Assembly (NCBI GenBank): GCA_019187225.1
Contig: JABAQQ010000021.1
Span: 67,600-131,599 of the forward strand
Direction: 5' to 3'
DNA: 64,000 nt
Source: Saprospiraceae bacterium
Lineage (GTDB): Bacteria > Bacteroidota > Bacteroidia > Chitinophagales > Saprospiraceae
This document shows, piece by piece, positions 8,213 through 16,578 of the stretch. The position numbers and the translations under genes were made by a program. Every line of letters begins with the position of its first letter. The first letter of the stretch is position 1. The notes beneath the pieces are model-generated. The model searched no databases, had not been told where the DNA came from, and worked only from the letters and a program-made list of their open reading frames with translations.

Positions 8213-9387
8213 GATCCGGCTCCTTTTGGTGAATAAGGGTGGCGGGTGGATGCGGTTTGAGGAACAGATGAACTTTGCCCCTCATTTTCAATCAGCGGAA
8301 TATGAACTACCCAGCTTTTAGCGTCCGTCGTTTCACGCGTCCGTTGTCCGTTGGGGCTGAGCATAAGGTAGCAGCTTTCAAAAATACCCCAGTCGCAATC
8401 GCCGATGGTATGATCGGGTTCGAGGCGGGGCTGACGGTTGTTTTCCACCCGCAATCCGTCCTCCGTCGCCCTGATTTTTACCACCAGCGGCGATTTTGCC
8501 GACATCCGGTTCGTTTTCAGCGCCCTGTCCACCAACACTTGCAACGTGAGCGGCACGACCTGTGCGCGTTCGATCACCCCATCGGGCAATTCAGTTTCGA
8601 TGCGGAATTTGTCGCCGAAACGGGTTTCCAATAAAAAAGCATAAGATTGTAAAAAATCGAGTTCGGCCCGCAGCGGTACGGTCTGCCGGTCGCGATTTTC
8701 CAGCATATAGCGATAGGCTTTGGAGAGTCGGTCAATGAAACGCTCCGATTTGTCGCCGTCCACCTGCACCAGTGATGACAAGGTGCTCAGGCTGTTGAAC
8801 AGAAAATGGGGATTCACGCGACTGCGCAACAATGCGTATTGCGATTCGACGCGTTCTTTTTGCGCTTTTTCGGCCCGGAGTGTCGCCTCGCCCATGCGCT
8901 GCATGATGCGACGGTGTGTCAGCAGGTAATAGACGAACAGCGACATGATGACATAATTCACATAGTTGAACCGGATCGCCATCCGCGCGTATTCGGTTTC
9001 CTCCAGAATAGAAAAATCGGGTTTTTCCAGTATTTGCGTTTGTAACCAGTAGATGAAAAAGAGGCCCGAACGGTTGATGACCACATTGGCTGCGGCAAAC
9101 GTGACCACAGCAGCCACATTGGGTAAAATACCGCCCTCGCTGATGATCTCTTCCCCGAACCAGCGCTCGAACTGTTCGTGTATCCGTTCTGCCAGAAACA
9201 ACCAACCGAATATGATCAGCGCACCCACAACGTATTCTGAAAGCACGATCGGAAATATTTCCCCGAAAATGGCCGCCAGTTGCCGGTTCGCCCCGTCTAA
9301 GTTGACGTACAACACCACCGGATAAAAGAAGGCATTCAGGCCGAAGGCCAGCAACAGTTTGTTCCGTGTGGAGATGCGGTGAACCAT
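8209..9387 (-). CDS. LytS-type histidine kinase homologue with degenerate ATP-binding boxes (probable pseudokinase)
   Basis: 392 residues from the ATG at 9385-9387; a TTG four codons upstream is also open. Four hydrophobic segments (about 12-30, 48-68, 90-118, 142-160), then the conserved NPHFLFNSLS with His at about 194. The ATPase motifs are altered: the N box reads VDRALKTNRMS instead of VENAVKHNRMS, losing the Mg-binding Glu-Asn pair, and the G box STGLGLQNIINRY is replaced by GDCDWGIFESCYLM. The C-terminus carries an extra tail of about 25 residues. The family relationship is certain; loss of kinase activity is inferred from the residues. It is translationally coupled to the intact kinase at 7139-8212, so a regulatory heterodimer is plausible. 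Confidence 0.88.
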   Translation of the reverse strand: MVHRISTRNKLLLAFGLNAFFYPVVLYVNLDGANRQLAAIFGEIFPIVLSEYVVGALIIFGWLFLAERIHEQFERWFGEEIISEGGILPNVAAVVTFAAANVVINRSGLFFIYWLQTQILEKPDFSILEETEYARMAIRFNYVNYVIMSLFVYYLLTHRRIMQRMGEATLRAEKAQKERVESQYALLRSRVNPHFLFNSLSTLSSLVQVDGDKSERFIDRLSKAYRYMLENRDRQTVPLRAELDFLQSYAFLLETRFGDKFRIETELPDGVIERAQVVPLTLQVLVDRALKTNRMSAKSPLVVKIRATEDGLRVENNRQPRLEPDHTIGDCDWGIFESCYLMLSPNGQRTRETTDAKSWVVHIPLIENEGQSSSVPQTASTRHPYSPKGAGS

Positions 9388-9488
9388 CGAATGCTGCAAT
9401 CATTTGTCGCGCAAATATGTTTCACCATCAATCATTTGGCAAATTTTGGTTTGCTGAATGCCGAAAGTTGCCCGATGAATTACCGTTA

Positions 9489-9519
9489 ACGTTGGAAGGG
9501 TTCAGAACCCTTCCAACGT
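9489..9519. repeat. Perfect 14-bp stem, 3-nt loop hairpin
   Basis: ACGTTGGAAGGGTT at 9489-9502 pairs exactly with 9506-9519 around a CAG loop. It stands alone in the 230-bp gap between the kinase promoter side and the SDR remnant. There is no T-run, so it looks more like a palindromic intergenic repeat than an intrinsic terminator, although it could block read-through. Confidence 0.8.
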
Positions 9520-9621
9520 CAACATCATCTACCGCCAAAAACCCTTTCGCCCGCTCAATGACGGGATACCGCCCAAAAAGTTAGTGTGGGAAACGAGGGT
9601 AACGGATTGGCCTATAATCAA

Positions 9622-10010
9622 TTACAGCATCCGTACCGAAGCCATACCGCCGTCAACCGGCAGAATCACGCCGGTGATCCAGGCTGCTTGTTCGCCGAGC
9701 AAAAAATGAATTGCCTGCGCCACGTCATCGGGCTGACCGATGCGGCGGAGCGGGTGGCGTTTGTTGCTGGCGTCTAATTTTTCAGGCGAATTGATAAGCC
9801 TGTTGGCCAAGGGCGAATCAGTGAGTGAGGGCGCGACGGCGTTCACCCGGATAGAGGGTGCGAGTTCGGCGGCTAAGGCGCGCGTGAGACCTTCAACGGC
9901 GCCTTTGGCCATGCTGATGGAGCTGTGAAAATTCATGCCCTGCGATACGGCAACAGTGCTGATGAACACGACCGAACCCGATGCGACGGCGTTTTTCAAA
10001 GCGCAGAGCG
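9622..10010 (-). pseudogene. C-terminal half of an SDR-family oxidoreductase, N-terminus lost
   Basis: About 128 residues match the second half of a short-chain dehydrogenase: GSVVFISTVAVSQ (strand before the catalytic Ser), FHSSISMAKGAVEGLTRAL (the region of the YxxxK motif, here without the Tyr), the RVNAVAPSLTDSPLA loop, HPLRRIGQPDDVAQAIHFLL and the terminal ITGVILPVDGG. The whole Rossmann half with the GxxxGxG coenzyme motif is missing. Immediately upstream the DNA codes instead for a DUF2805 protein in another frame. The only local start is a TTG at 9999, so I regard this as a deletion remnant rather than a working enzyme. Confidence 0.75.
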
Positions 10011-10210
10011 AGGTGTTTGGTGGTGCGACCGTGTACGCGCTTGCGCCAGCGATCGAAACTACTGCGTTTGAGTTCGCGGCGCATGAGTTGGATGACTTCT
10101 TTTTCCGTCAGTCCAAATTGATGTTTAATCGCCTCGAAGGGAGTGCGGTCTTCCCAGGCCATTTGGACGATGCGGTCGGCATCGTCAGGCAAGAGTAGTG
10201 TTTGTTTCAT
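9893..10210 (-). CDS. DUF2805/TIGR03643 small protein with a frame-shifted tail
   Basis: The first 70 residues (ATG at 10208-10210) are a complete member of the small TIGR03643/DUF2805 family, with MAWEDRTPFEAIKHQFGLTE and the WRKRVHGRTTKH ending. It looks like a helix-turn-helix but has no established function. After about TKHLALR the frame continues for 35 residues as basic, low-meaning sequence (EKRRRIGFGRVHQHCC) because it is reading the SDR remnant out of frame. The native stop therefore seems to have been lost in the deletion that fused the two genes. The N-terminal domain may still be functional. Confidence 0.75.
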   Translation of the reverse strand: MKQTLLLPDDADRIVQMAWEDRTPFEAIKHQFGLTEKEVIQLMRRELKRSSFDRWRKRVHGRTTKHLALRFEKRRRIGFGRVHQHCCRIAGHEFSQLHQHGQRRR

Positions 10211-10311
10211 TTGGCGAGAAAAACAAAACGCCGGGGACAGGGTTCAGAAAAATAAAAAGAGGCGGCACCCGTCGGGATGTCACCTCCATTTTTCAATAAA
10301 TCTGATTGTAA

Positions 10312-10406
10312 GTACATGGACATTGGATTTTTGACATGGGACATTTGACCAAATGGCAGGTTGTCAGGGTAAAATGTCCCGTGTCAAAAATCCATTGTCC
10401 GCATAC
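10312..10406. repeat. Inverted repeat of ATGGACATTGGA / TTTTTGACAT words
   Basis: The left arm (about 10316-10350, with GGATTTTTGACAT and GGGACATTTGACC) is mirrored by the right arm (about 10368-10402, with GTCCCGTGTCAAAAATCC) with few mismatches. It fills the gap between the lipoprotein stop and the DUF2805 start. The same words recur at 20794-20882, 56452-56542 and 62600-62905. Confidence 0.85.
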
Positions 10407-10409
10407 ATA

Positions 10410-11183
10410 TCAGTTCCGTTTATCGGCTTTTATCACCACCGAAAGACCGTCCTGCACACCCTCTAACTCGGCCTTTTCACCGGCGATAGTGATCCGGAAA
10501 ATGTATGTTTCATCATTGGCCGTCATCTTCACCCTTTGGCCGTCCACAATCTCGTATTGGCCTTCGATGGCTTCTTCAGGGCTACCGTCGGCGTATTTCA
10601 ACTTTTGCAGGAAGTCGCCTTGTGCGCCGGTGAAAGCGTCGTAACGCAGCGAACCGGACTCTATCTGCGAATTCATGAATTCCGTACCGCCGACTTTGTA
10701 CGAGGTAAAATCCCAGGTGCCTGCGATTTTTGCTTTCAAATCGCTGATGGCGTTTTCATCCCGGCGTTTGGCTTTGATGACCAGCGGCGCGCCGTCCTGT
10801 TCGCCTTCGAGTTGGAGGTTGTCGCCGGTCACGGTGACCTTCAGCGTGTACGATTCGCCATCGGCAGTCATTTTGACCGAGGCGCCGTCGAGCACTTCGT
10901 ATTTGCCTGCGATGTTTTCTTCCGGGTCTTCATCCAGATATTTCACGGTTTGCGTGAAATCGCCCTGTGCGCCGGAATACGTTTTGTACTCGATGGAGCC
11001 CGATTCAATCACGGTGTTCATGTATTCCAGTCCGGCGACTTTGAACGAAGTAACATCCCAAATGCCCGCGATTTGTTCTTTCAGTTCCTCTGCGGGGTCG
11101 TCGTCTTTTTCACAGGAGGTAAACATAGCGGTGGCAAAAAGAGCCAGCAACAGAAGACCTGATTTCAAAATGCTCATTTTCAT
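10410..11183 (-). CDS. Lipoprotein with two tandem lipocalin-like domains
   Basis: 257 residues. Signal peptide with lipobox (ALFATAMFTSC, Cys at about 24), followed by the acidic stretch EKDDDPAEE typical of exported Bacteroidota lipoproteins. Two homologous units of about 105 residues follow (about 38-142 and 147-256). Each begins IAG-W-D-T-S-KV-G-E-MN and contains SGAQGDF or TGAQGDF and a closing beta-strand pair ending in IKA. Both resemble Bacteroidota lipocalin-like domains (DUF4923/DUF5004 type) that form beta-barrels. The duplication is internal and old enough to have diverged. Cargo or role unknown. It is a stand-alone minus-strand gene with repeats on one side. Confidence 0.8.
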   Translation of the reverse strand: MKMSILKSGLLLLALFATAMFTSCEKDDDPAEELKEQIAGIWDVTSFKVAGLEYMNTVIESGSIEYKTYSGAQGDFTQTVKYLDEDPEENIAGKYEVLDGASVKMTADGESYTLKVTVTGDNLQLEGEQDGAPLVIKAKRRDENAISDLKAKIAGTWDFTSYKVGGTEFMNSQIESGSLRYDAFTGAQGDFLQKLKYADGSPEEAIEGQYEIVDGQRVKMTANDETYIFRITIAGEKAELEGVQDGLSVVIKADKRN

Positions 11184-11322
11184 AGCTTAAGCGTTTGTTT
11201 TTGGTGAAAAAATGTGTTTGTTGTTTTTGTTAAGGCAAATGTGCTCCCGGTCCGCATGGCATTGAAAAAAAGCGTGGACGACTGCCGGAATCAGCGGGAA
11301 GAATGACGGGAAAAGCGGTGTG

Positions 11323-11387
11323 AATTGAGAAATGGTAGACAAAAGTTGATCAGTGTCTATCAGGTTGATCCTCCACTTTTCTCAATT
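11323..11387. terminator. Hairpin overlapping the end of the DinB gene
   Basis: AATTGAGAAA (11323-11332) pairs with TTTCTCAATT (11378-11387) around a loop of about 45 nt that holds a GTTGATC direct repeat. It straddles the DinB stop codon on the minus strand. It may terminate transcription, but the loop is long and there is no clean T-run. Confidence 0.35.
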
Positions 11388-12014
11388 TTCGTCAACCCGT
11401 ACCAACTTATTGCGTTGCTCTGCCACTCCCATCGCCCGCTCCGCCTGCAACACGTGCCGTTCGAGGTGCGCCACGAGGAAAAGAAAAGTATCGCCCAATT
11501 TCAGCCGGATCCACGGCGCGATGGAGATGGGTACACGAATTTGATTCAGGTTGACATCGCCGGCAGCAGCAAGCAGTTGCAGTAATTTCTCCTGTTGGTC
11601 AATAAACTCCGCAAGCATGGCGCGAGGGTCGGGGTTGGAAGAAGGCACAGCGTTCTTCGGCGCTTTCATTTTTGATTTTAACTGGCCGTCGGCTTTCGGG
11701 CGCATGAGTTTGGTGAAATAATCGCCGAGCCAGCCGGGGCGAAATTCTTGCGCACGAGTCAGAGACCCGTGCGAGCGGCGACTGTTTTTCCGCTTCGCTT
11801 CCTCAATAGCCTTTTCGATGGCCGGCAGGTAATAGCGCCCGTAGATGTTCAGGTGTTCGAGGCATTGGGCTGCGCTCCATGCGCCGCTCGGGCCCGAGTC
11901 GGAGACGCGCGCCAACGCATCCGGTGGCAGCATCTGCCATTCGGCGATGGCTTTTTGGAGGATTGTTTCGGTTTGCTGGTGCAGGGTTTCGAGCAATTGT
12001 GTTGTGTTGTACAT
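11382..12014 (-). CDS. DinB-superfamily protein
   Basis: 210 residues from the ATG at 12012-12014. A four-helix DinB/YfiT-like fold: WSAAQCLEHLNIYGRYY carries the first metal-ligand His, and FLVAHLERHVLQAERA near residue 190 carries the other two. These proteins are thiol- or metal-dependent transferases of mostly unknown substrate. Residues about 78-85 (GSLTRAQE) are encoded by a palindromic element at about 11751-11785 of the same family as the intergenic repeat at 25676-25752. It is therefore likely an in-frame insertion in the loop after helix 2. Confidence 0.82.
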   Translation of the reverse strand: MYNTTQLLETLHQQTETILQKAIAEWQMLPPDALARVSDSGPSGAWSAAQCLEHLNIYGRYYLPAIEKAIEEAKRKNSRRSHGSLTRAQEFRPGWLGDYFTKLMRPKADGQLKSKMKAPKNAVPSSNPDPRAMLAEFIDQQEKLLQLLAAAGDVNLNQIRVPISIAPWIRLKLGDTFLFLVAHLERHVLQAERAMGVAEQRNKLVRVDEN

Positions 12015-12030
12015 GATTGGTGTTTTTTTT

Positions 12031-12195
12031 CCCACCGATGAACCGGTGGGTTGAGAAGGAAAGTCCTCCGGACTTGGAACTCAGCCCACCGATTTATCGG
12101 TGGGATTACCAGTGGGATTATCGGTGGGATTACCAGTGGGATTATCGGTGGGATTACCGGTGGGATTATCGGTGGGATTACCGGTGGGATTATGG
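12031..12195. repeat. GGTGGGATTA tandem array with flanking CCCACCG palindromes
   Basis: Two 20-bp palindromes (12031-12050 and 12085-12104, CCCACCGAT...ATCGGTGGG) lead into about four alternating 24-bp units of GGTGGGATTACC and GGTGGGATTATC at 12099-12195. The array runs into the 3' end of the alpha/beta hydrolase gene and is translated there. Confidence 0.9.
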
Positions 12196-13055
12196 TCGTA
12201 AAAAAAGCGTTTCAATTCGGCAACCATCCTTTCCGGTTCCTCTTCCTGGGCAAAATGGCCTGCATTTTCGAGGCGGACGATGCGGGCATAGGGCAGGGCT
12301 TTTTCCCATTTTTCCAACTCGTACGGCGGCACGAAGGCGTCTTTCATGCCCCAAAACACCAGAAAAGGCTTGCCGTCAATGCGGTCGCGGCGTTGCCAGA
12401 GATCGGCCCAGAAGGTTTCGGCGTCGAGCAGTTCGTGGGCGAAAGCGTAGGCCGCCGTGCGGGAAGCGGGGTCGGGCAAAGCCATTTTGTAGTGGTGGTG
12501 TGCTTCTTTGCTCAGTTTCCGCTTGTCGCCGAAGGCGGCGGGCATGACGACGTTGACCGGGAAATTGAACTGCTTGTACAGCACACGCCCCAGCCAGCTG
12601 CGCATCACTTTTGCGGGGCTGGCATAGTGCGGGTCGTTGCTGAGCGGCCACATCCAGCCGTTAAAGATGCTGATCTTCCGCACCCGTTCGGGGTGATTAA
12701 TGGCATAAGCAAGCGAAATGGAGAGCCCGAAATCGTTGGCGACGATGTAAAAATCAGGCAGTTGGAGTTGTTCGATGAATTTTTCCAAACGCGCTGCGTG
12801 CGCCCGCACCGAATAATCGGCGCCGGTCGGTTTATCGGAAAGGCCGAAGCCTAAGTGGTCGGGAGCGATACAACGATACTGGTCGCGCAATCCTTTCACG
12901 AGGTCGCGCCAGCCGAACGACCATTCGGGCGTGCCGTGCGAGAACAGGATCGGGATGCCTTCGCCTTCCTCCAGGTAATGCATCCGGTGGCCGTCAATTT
13001 CTGCGAAATGAGATTTGAAAGGGTATAGGTCGCGATTGATCCAGGACGTATTCAT
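12081..13055 (-). CDS. Alpha/beta hydrolase, haloalkane-dehalogenase-like, with a repeat-encoded C-terminal tail
   Basis: 324 residues from the ATG at 13053-13055 (MNTSWINRDLYPF). Alpha/beta hydrolase fold: oxyanion-hole HGTPEWSFGWRDL, DHLGFGLSDKP, the nucleophile-elbow region VANDFGLSISLAYA with Asp in the nucleophile position (as in haloalkane dehalogenases and epoxide hydrolases), acid Asp in FWGMKDAFVP and base His in NAGHFAQEEEPE. Substrate unknown. The enzyme domain ends near AELKRFFYDHN. The last 35 or so residues are PTGN/PTDN repeats translated from the GGTGGGATTA array, so the array has replaced or extended the native C-terminus. It lies 75 nt downstream of a Crp/Fnr gene on the same strand. 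Confidence 0.85.
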   Translation of the reverse strand: MNTSWINRDLYPFKSHFAEIDGHRMHYLEEGEGIPILFSHGTPEWSFGWRDLVKGLRDQYRCIAPDHLGFGLSDKPTGADYSVRAHAARLEKFIEQLQLPDFYIVANDFGLSISLAYAINHPERVRKISIFNGWMWPLSNDPHYASPAKVMRSWLGRVLYKQFNFPVNVVMPAAFGDKRKLSKEAHHHYKMALPDPASRTAAYAFAHELLDAETFWADLWQRRDRIDGKPFLVFWGMKDAFVPPYELEKWEKALPYARIVRLENAGHFAQEEEPERMVAELKRFFYDHNPTGNPTDNPTGNPTDNPTGNPTDNPTGNPTDKSVG

Positions 13056-13129
13056 GTGCCGGGTTTTGTTTTTGATGGCACAAAAGTCCGGCCTCAGGTC
13101 GAGGTGGTTCTTGGTAAAAACCAAGATTT

Positions 13130-13714
13130 TCAAAGACGCACACTCCCTAAAAACTTGCTGAAATTCGTCGCGTCCATGCCGAGATAACTCGCCAGATACT
13201 TGTGCGGCACCAGTTGCAGGATATGTGGGCTACGTTTCATCAAAGCCCGGAAGCGTTGCTCGGCGGTGAAAGACTGCAATTCGATTTGCCGCACCAGCAC
13301 ACCTGCCAGCGTGTGGCTGATTGCCAGCCGCAACATTCGCTCGACAGCATGGTGTTTTAACATCACTTCGTCCAACTGCCGAAAAGAAGCCCGTAAAAAC
13401 ACGCTCGGCGTGAGCGTTTCAAAAAAATAACGCGACGGCTGCTGCAACAAAAACGAATCGGCCACGCCGGAAAACGAATAGGGATAGGTGAACACCAGCG
13501 TCGCCTCGCGCCCGTCGTCGCTCAACGCGTAGGCGCGTTGCACGCCTTCCAGCACGAAATAGACGTATTTCTCCGTGTCGCCTTCAGCGGTCAGGATGAC
13601 CTTTCGTTTTGCCTCGAACGGCGACCAGATGCCGGCAAAATCGTCCCATGCTTCGCCTTCGAGCGGGAGGATTTGGCGGACGGAGGTTTGGAGGTGAGAA
13701 AGGGCGGTTTGCAT
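13130..13714 (-). CDS. Crp/Fnr-family transcriptional regulator
   Basis: 194 residues. Cyclic-nucleotide-binding-type beta-roll at about 20-115 (LTAEGDTEKYVYFVLEGVQRAY, then PYSFSGVADSFLLQQPSRYFFE), long dimer helix at about 115-145 and a short C-terminal helix-turn-helix (PHKYLASYLGMDATNFSKFL). Proteins of about 190 residues that stop after the recognition helix are common in Bacteroidota. It is transcribed divergently from the GH63 glucosidase, and the shared GTTACC-GTAA operator lies in the gap between them, the usual place for an autoregulated Crp/Fnr gene. It is one of two candidate regulators for the five-promoter set. Confidence 0.9.
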   Translation of the reverse strand: MQTALSHLQTSVRQILPLEGEAWDDFAGIWSPFEAKRKVILTAEGDTEKYVYFVLEGVQRAYALSDDGREATLVFTYPYSFSGVADSFLLQQPSRYFFETLTPSVFLRASFRQLDEVMLKHHAVERMLRLAISHTLAGVLVRQIELQSFTAEQRFRALMKRSPHILQLVPHKYLASYLGMDATNFSKFLGSVRL

Positions 13715-13738
13715 TGGGCAAAAATGGAGTTTTTCCCC

Positions 13739-13786
13739 AAATGTTACCTCCGTAAACTTCCGCTCTCAACCGCACCGCCACCTTTG
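13739..13786 (+). promoter_or_regulatory. Promoter A: GTTACC-TCC-GTAA operator plus CTTTG -7 element (glucosidase)
   Basis: Operator TGTTACCTCCGTAAAC at 13742-13757, then a C-rich spacer and CACCTTTG ending at 13786. From the operator G (13743) to the C of CTTTG (13782) is 39 nt, identical to the four other copies in this window. The start codon of the glucosidase is 26 nt further on. The operator centre falls near -41 if transcription starts a few bases after TTTG. Confidence 0.75.
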
Positions 13787-13812
13787 CCTCGTCAAATTTA
13801 AAAAACGAGACA

Positions 13813-16578
13813 ATGAAAAATATCGTCGCCCAACCCAAATCCGAAATCCGCAATCCCAAATCCGCAATCATCAATCCCGAATCAACCCGTTTGAAAGAAC
13901 ACTATTCCGGCATAAAAAACTGGCTCCAATGGGGGCCCTATCTCTCTGAACGCCAGTGGGGCACTGTCCGCGAAGACTACTCGTCCGGCGGCACGGCCTG
14001 GGATTTTTTCCCCCACGACCACGCCCGTTCGCGCGTCTATCGCTGGGGTGAAGACGGTATCGCGGGCATCAGCGACGAATGGCAGCGCCTTTGCTTCGCC
14101 GTCGCCCTCTGGAATGGCAAAGATCCCATTCTCAAAGAGCGGCTCTTCGGTCTTACCGGCAGCGAAGGCAATCACGGCGAGGACGTGAAGGAACTCTATT
14201 TCTACCTCGACAACACGCCCACGCACACGTACATGAAACACCTGTACAAGTACCCGCAGGCGGAATTTCCTTATGCCGAATTGGTACGCGAAAACGCCTG
14301 GCGCGGACGCGAACAGCCAGAATACGAACTGCTCGACACGGGCATTTTTGATGAAAACAAATATTGGGACGTGTTCACCGAATACGCCAAAGGGGACGAA
14401 GACGACCTCTTGATCAAGATCACCGCCCACAACCGCGGCGCAGAAAGCGCCGAACTGTGGCTGCTGCCCACGCTATGGTTTCGCAACCTGTGGTCGTTCG
14501 GGCTGATGAAGGAGAAACCGTGCATTCGCCAGTCGTTCGACGGCTTAAAGCCGTCGGACGACTACGGCCTCGTTTCGCTTTACCACGAAAAACTCGGCGA
14601 CTACCACTTTTACTTCCACACCCCCGACCGCCTGCTTTTTACCGAAAACGAAACCAACCGCGAGCGGCTCTGGAACCAGCCGAACGATTCGCCTTTCGTG
14701 AAAGACGCTTTTCATACAGCCGTGATCAACAACAACTTCGGCTTCCTGGAAGGCAAAACCGAAGGAACCAAGTTCGCCCCGATGTACCGGGTAAAAGTGG
14801 ATGGCGGCAGCAATACATCCTTTCAATTCCGCCTTTCCAAACAGGCTTTGAAAACGCCATTCGGGAAAGATTTCGATAACATTTTCACGGAACGGAAAAA
14901 AGAAGCGGACTTCTTTTACGAAAAATTGCCAGAAACCAGAAACCAGAAACCAGAAACCAGAAACCAACAACTTGAAATCCAGCGCCAGGCTCTCGCCGGC
15001 ATGCTCTGGTCGAAGCAGTATTTTAACATTGACATGCCGCGATGGCTCGACGGCGACCCCGGCCAGATACCACCGCCCGAAAGCCGCAAAACGGGGCGCA
15101 ATGCCCACTGGCGCACGCTCAACAACGAGGACATCATCTCCATGCCCGACAAGTGGGAATACCCCTGGTATGCGGCCTGGGACCTGGCTTTCCACTGTGT
15201 CCCGCTCGCTATGGTGGATGCGGAATTCGCTAAGAATCAACTAATTCTGTTCCTGCGCGAATGGTACATGCACCCCAGCGGCCAGTTGCCCGCCTACGAA
15301 TGGGCTTTCGGCGACGTGAACCCGCCCGTGCACACCTGGTCGTGTTTGCAGGTCTATAAAATGGATAAAGCAATGCGAACTCCCCCCCTCATGGGGGGGC
15401 AGGGGGGGGCTGGAGACGTGGATTTTCTGAAAAAAGTCTTCCAAAAACTGCTCATCAACTTCACCTGGTGGGTCAACCGCAAAGACCACAAAGGCAACAA
15501 CGTGTTCGAGGGAGGCTTTCTCGGCCTGGACAATATCGGCGTATTCGACCGCTCGAATCAAATCCCCGGCGGCGGCTACCTCGAACAAGCCGACGGCACT
15601 GCGTGGATGGGCATGTACTGCCTGAACATGCTCGAAATGGCGCTCGAAATCGCCCAGCACGACCCGACTTTCGAGGATGTGGCGACCAAATTCTTCGAGC
15701 ATTTCATCTACATCGCCGAAAGCCTCAACCGCATCGGCCACGACTGGACGGGGGCCTGGGACGAAATGGAAGGTTTTTTCTATGACATACTCGGCTTGCC
15801 GAACGGCGAATATATTCCGTTGAAAGTGAGGTCGTTGGTGGGATTGAGCACTCTTTTCGCGGCTTATGTGCTACCAAAAGAAAAACTGGAAAAACTGCCT
15901 GACTTCACCCGCCGCCTGCGCTGGTTCCAGCAATACCGTACCGACAACGGCGACTACCTCGTGCTGGACGAAGACCCCGTGAACGGCGATATCCTACTCT
16001 CACTCATTCCGCAAGAGCGCCTGAGCCGCCTGCTCCACGCCATGCTGGATGAAAATGAATTTCTTTCCCCCGGCGGTATCCGTTCTATTTCAAAAGTGCA
16101 TGAAAACGGCTACTCGGTGCGCATCGCCGGGCAGGAGTTCGGTCTCCGCTACGAGCCGGGCGAAAGCAGTACCGGCCTTTTCGGCGGCAACTCCAACTGG
16201 CGCGGCCCCGTCTGGATGCCGATGAATTACCTGTTGATCAAGGCTTTACGCGAGTATGGAAAGTTCTACGACACTGAATACACCGTCGAATTTCCGACGG
16301 GCAGCGGCCGTCAAATGTGCCTGTCGGAAGTGGCCGACGCTTTGTCGCGGCGATTGATCTCGATTTTTGAAAAAGACGAAAACGGCCGGCGGCCTGTGAA
16401 CGGGCACTGGCACGAGACGGAGTCTCGCGCCAGCCGGATTTACGCGGAAAATCCGCATTTTCAAGACCTTGTTTTGTTCTACGAATATTTCCACGGCGAC
16501 ACGGCGCGGGGCGTGGGCGCGAGCCATCAGACGGGCTGGACGGGCGTGGTCGCGGCGTTGATCGGGGAGTTGGGGTGA
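13813..16578 (+). CDS. GH63-type glucosidase (glycogen-debranching-like), with several in-frame repeat insertions
   Basis: 921 residues; no signal peptide, so probably cytoplasmic. Matches large bacterial GH63 glucosidases: N-terminal beta-sandwich from WGPYLSERQWGTVREDYS, then an (alpha/alpha)6 barrel with WYAAWDLAFHCVPLAMVD (catalytic Asp region), NWRGPVWMPMNYLLIKAL and the closing [20 protein letters not shown]. It likely releases glucose from alpha-glucosides or branched glucans. Five segments look foreign: residues 8-24 (AATCCG words), about 237-247 (GGCTT palindrome), about 374-386 (CCAGAAA words), about 522-535 (C8/G7 palindrome at 15379-15416) and about 869-874. The last is an 18-nt insertion absent from the duplicated tail at 17800-17955. 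It is driven by promoter A. Confidence 0.88.
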   Translation: MKNIVAQPKSEIRNPKSAIINPESTRLKEHYSGIKNWLQWGPYLSERQWGTVREDYSSGGTAWDFFPHDHARSRVYRWGEDGIAGISDEWQRLCFAVALWNGKDPILKERLFGLTGSEGNHGEDVKELYFYLDNTPTHTYMKHLYKYPQAEFPYAELVRENAWRGREQPEYELLDTGIFDENKYWDVFTEYAKGDEDDLLIKITAHNRGAESAELWLLPTLWFRNLWSFGLMKEKPCIRQSFDGLKPSDDYGLVSLYHEKLGDYHFYFHTPDRLLFTENETNRERLWNQPNDSPFVKDAFHTAVINNNFGFLEGKTEGTKFAPMYRVKVDGGSNTSFQFRLSKQALKTPFGKDFDNIFTERKKEADFFYEKLPETRNQKPETRNQQLEIQRQALAGMLWSKQYFNIDMPRWLDGDPGQIPPPESRKTGRNAHWRTLNNEDIISMPDKWEYPWYAAWDLAFHCVPLAMVDAEFAKNQLILFLREWYMHPSGQLPAYEWAFGDVNPPVHTWSCLQVYKMDKAMRTPPLMGGQGGAGDVDFLKKVFQKLLINFTWWVNRKDHKGNNVFEGGFLGLDNIGVFDRSNQIPGGGYLEQADGTAWMGMYCLNMLEMALEIAQHDPTFEDVATKFFEHFIYIAESLNRIGHDWTGAWDEMEGFFYDILGLPNGEYIPLKVRSLVGLSTLFAAYVLPKEKLEKLPDFTRRLRWFQQYRTDNGDYLVLDEDPVNGDILLSLIPQERLSRLLHAMLDENEFLSPGGIRSISKVHENGYSVRIAGQEFGLRYEPGESSTGLFGGNSNWRGPVWMPMNYLLIKALREYGKFYDTEYTVEFPTGSGRQMCLSEVADALSRRLISIFEKDENGRRPVNGHWHETESRASRIYAENPHFQDLVLFYEYFHGDTARGVGASHQTGWTGVVAALIGELG
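16455..16578 (+). repeat. Direct repeat copy 1 (3' end of the glucosidase gene)
   Basis: 124 bp ending with the glucosidase stop codon. It is identical to 17832-17955 except for one T/C difference near the end. Weaker homology extends about 25 bp further upstream, where copy 1 has an 18-nt extra segment (16417-16434). Confidence 0.97.

Noticed and set aside
12017-12547. A long plus-strand frame with WDYRWDYQWDY repeats.
   Set aside because: It is the opposite-strand reading of the GGTGGGATTA array and of the hydrolase gene.
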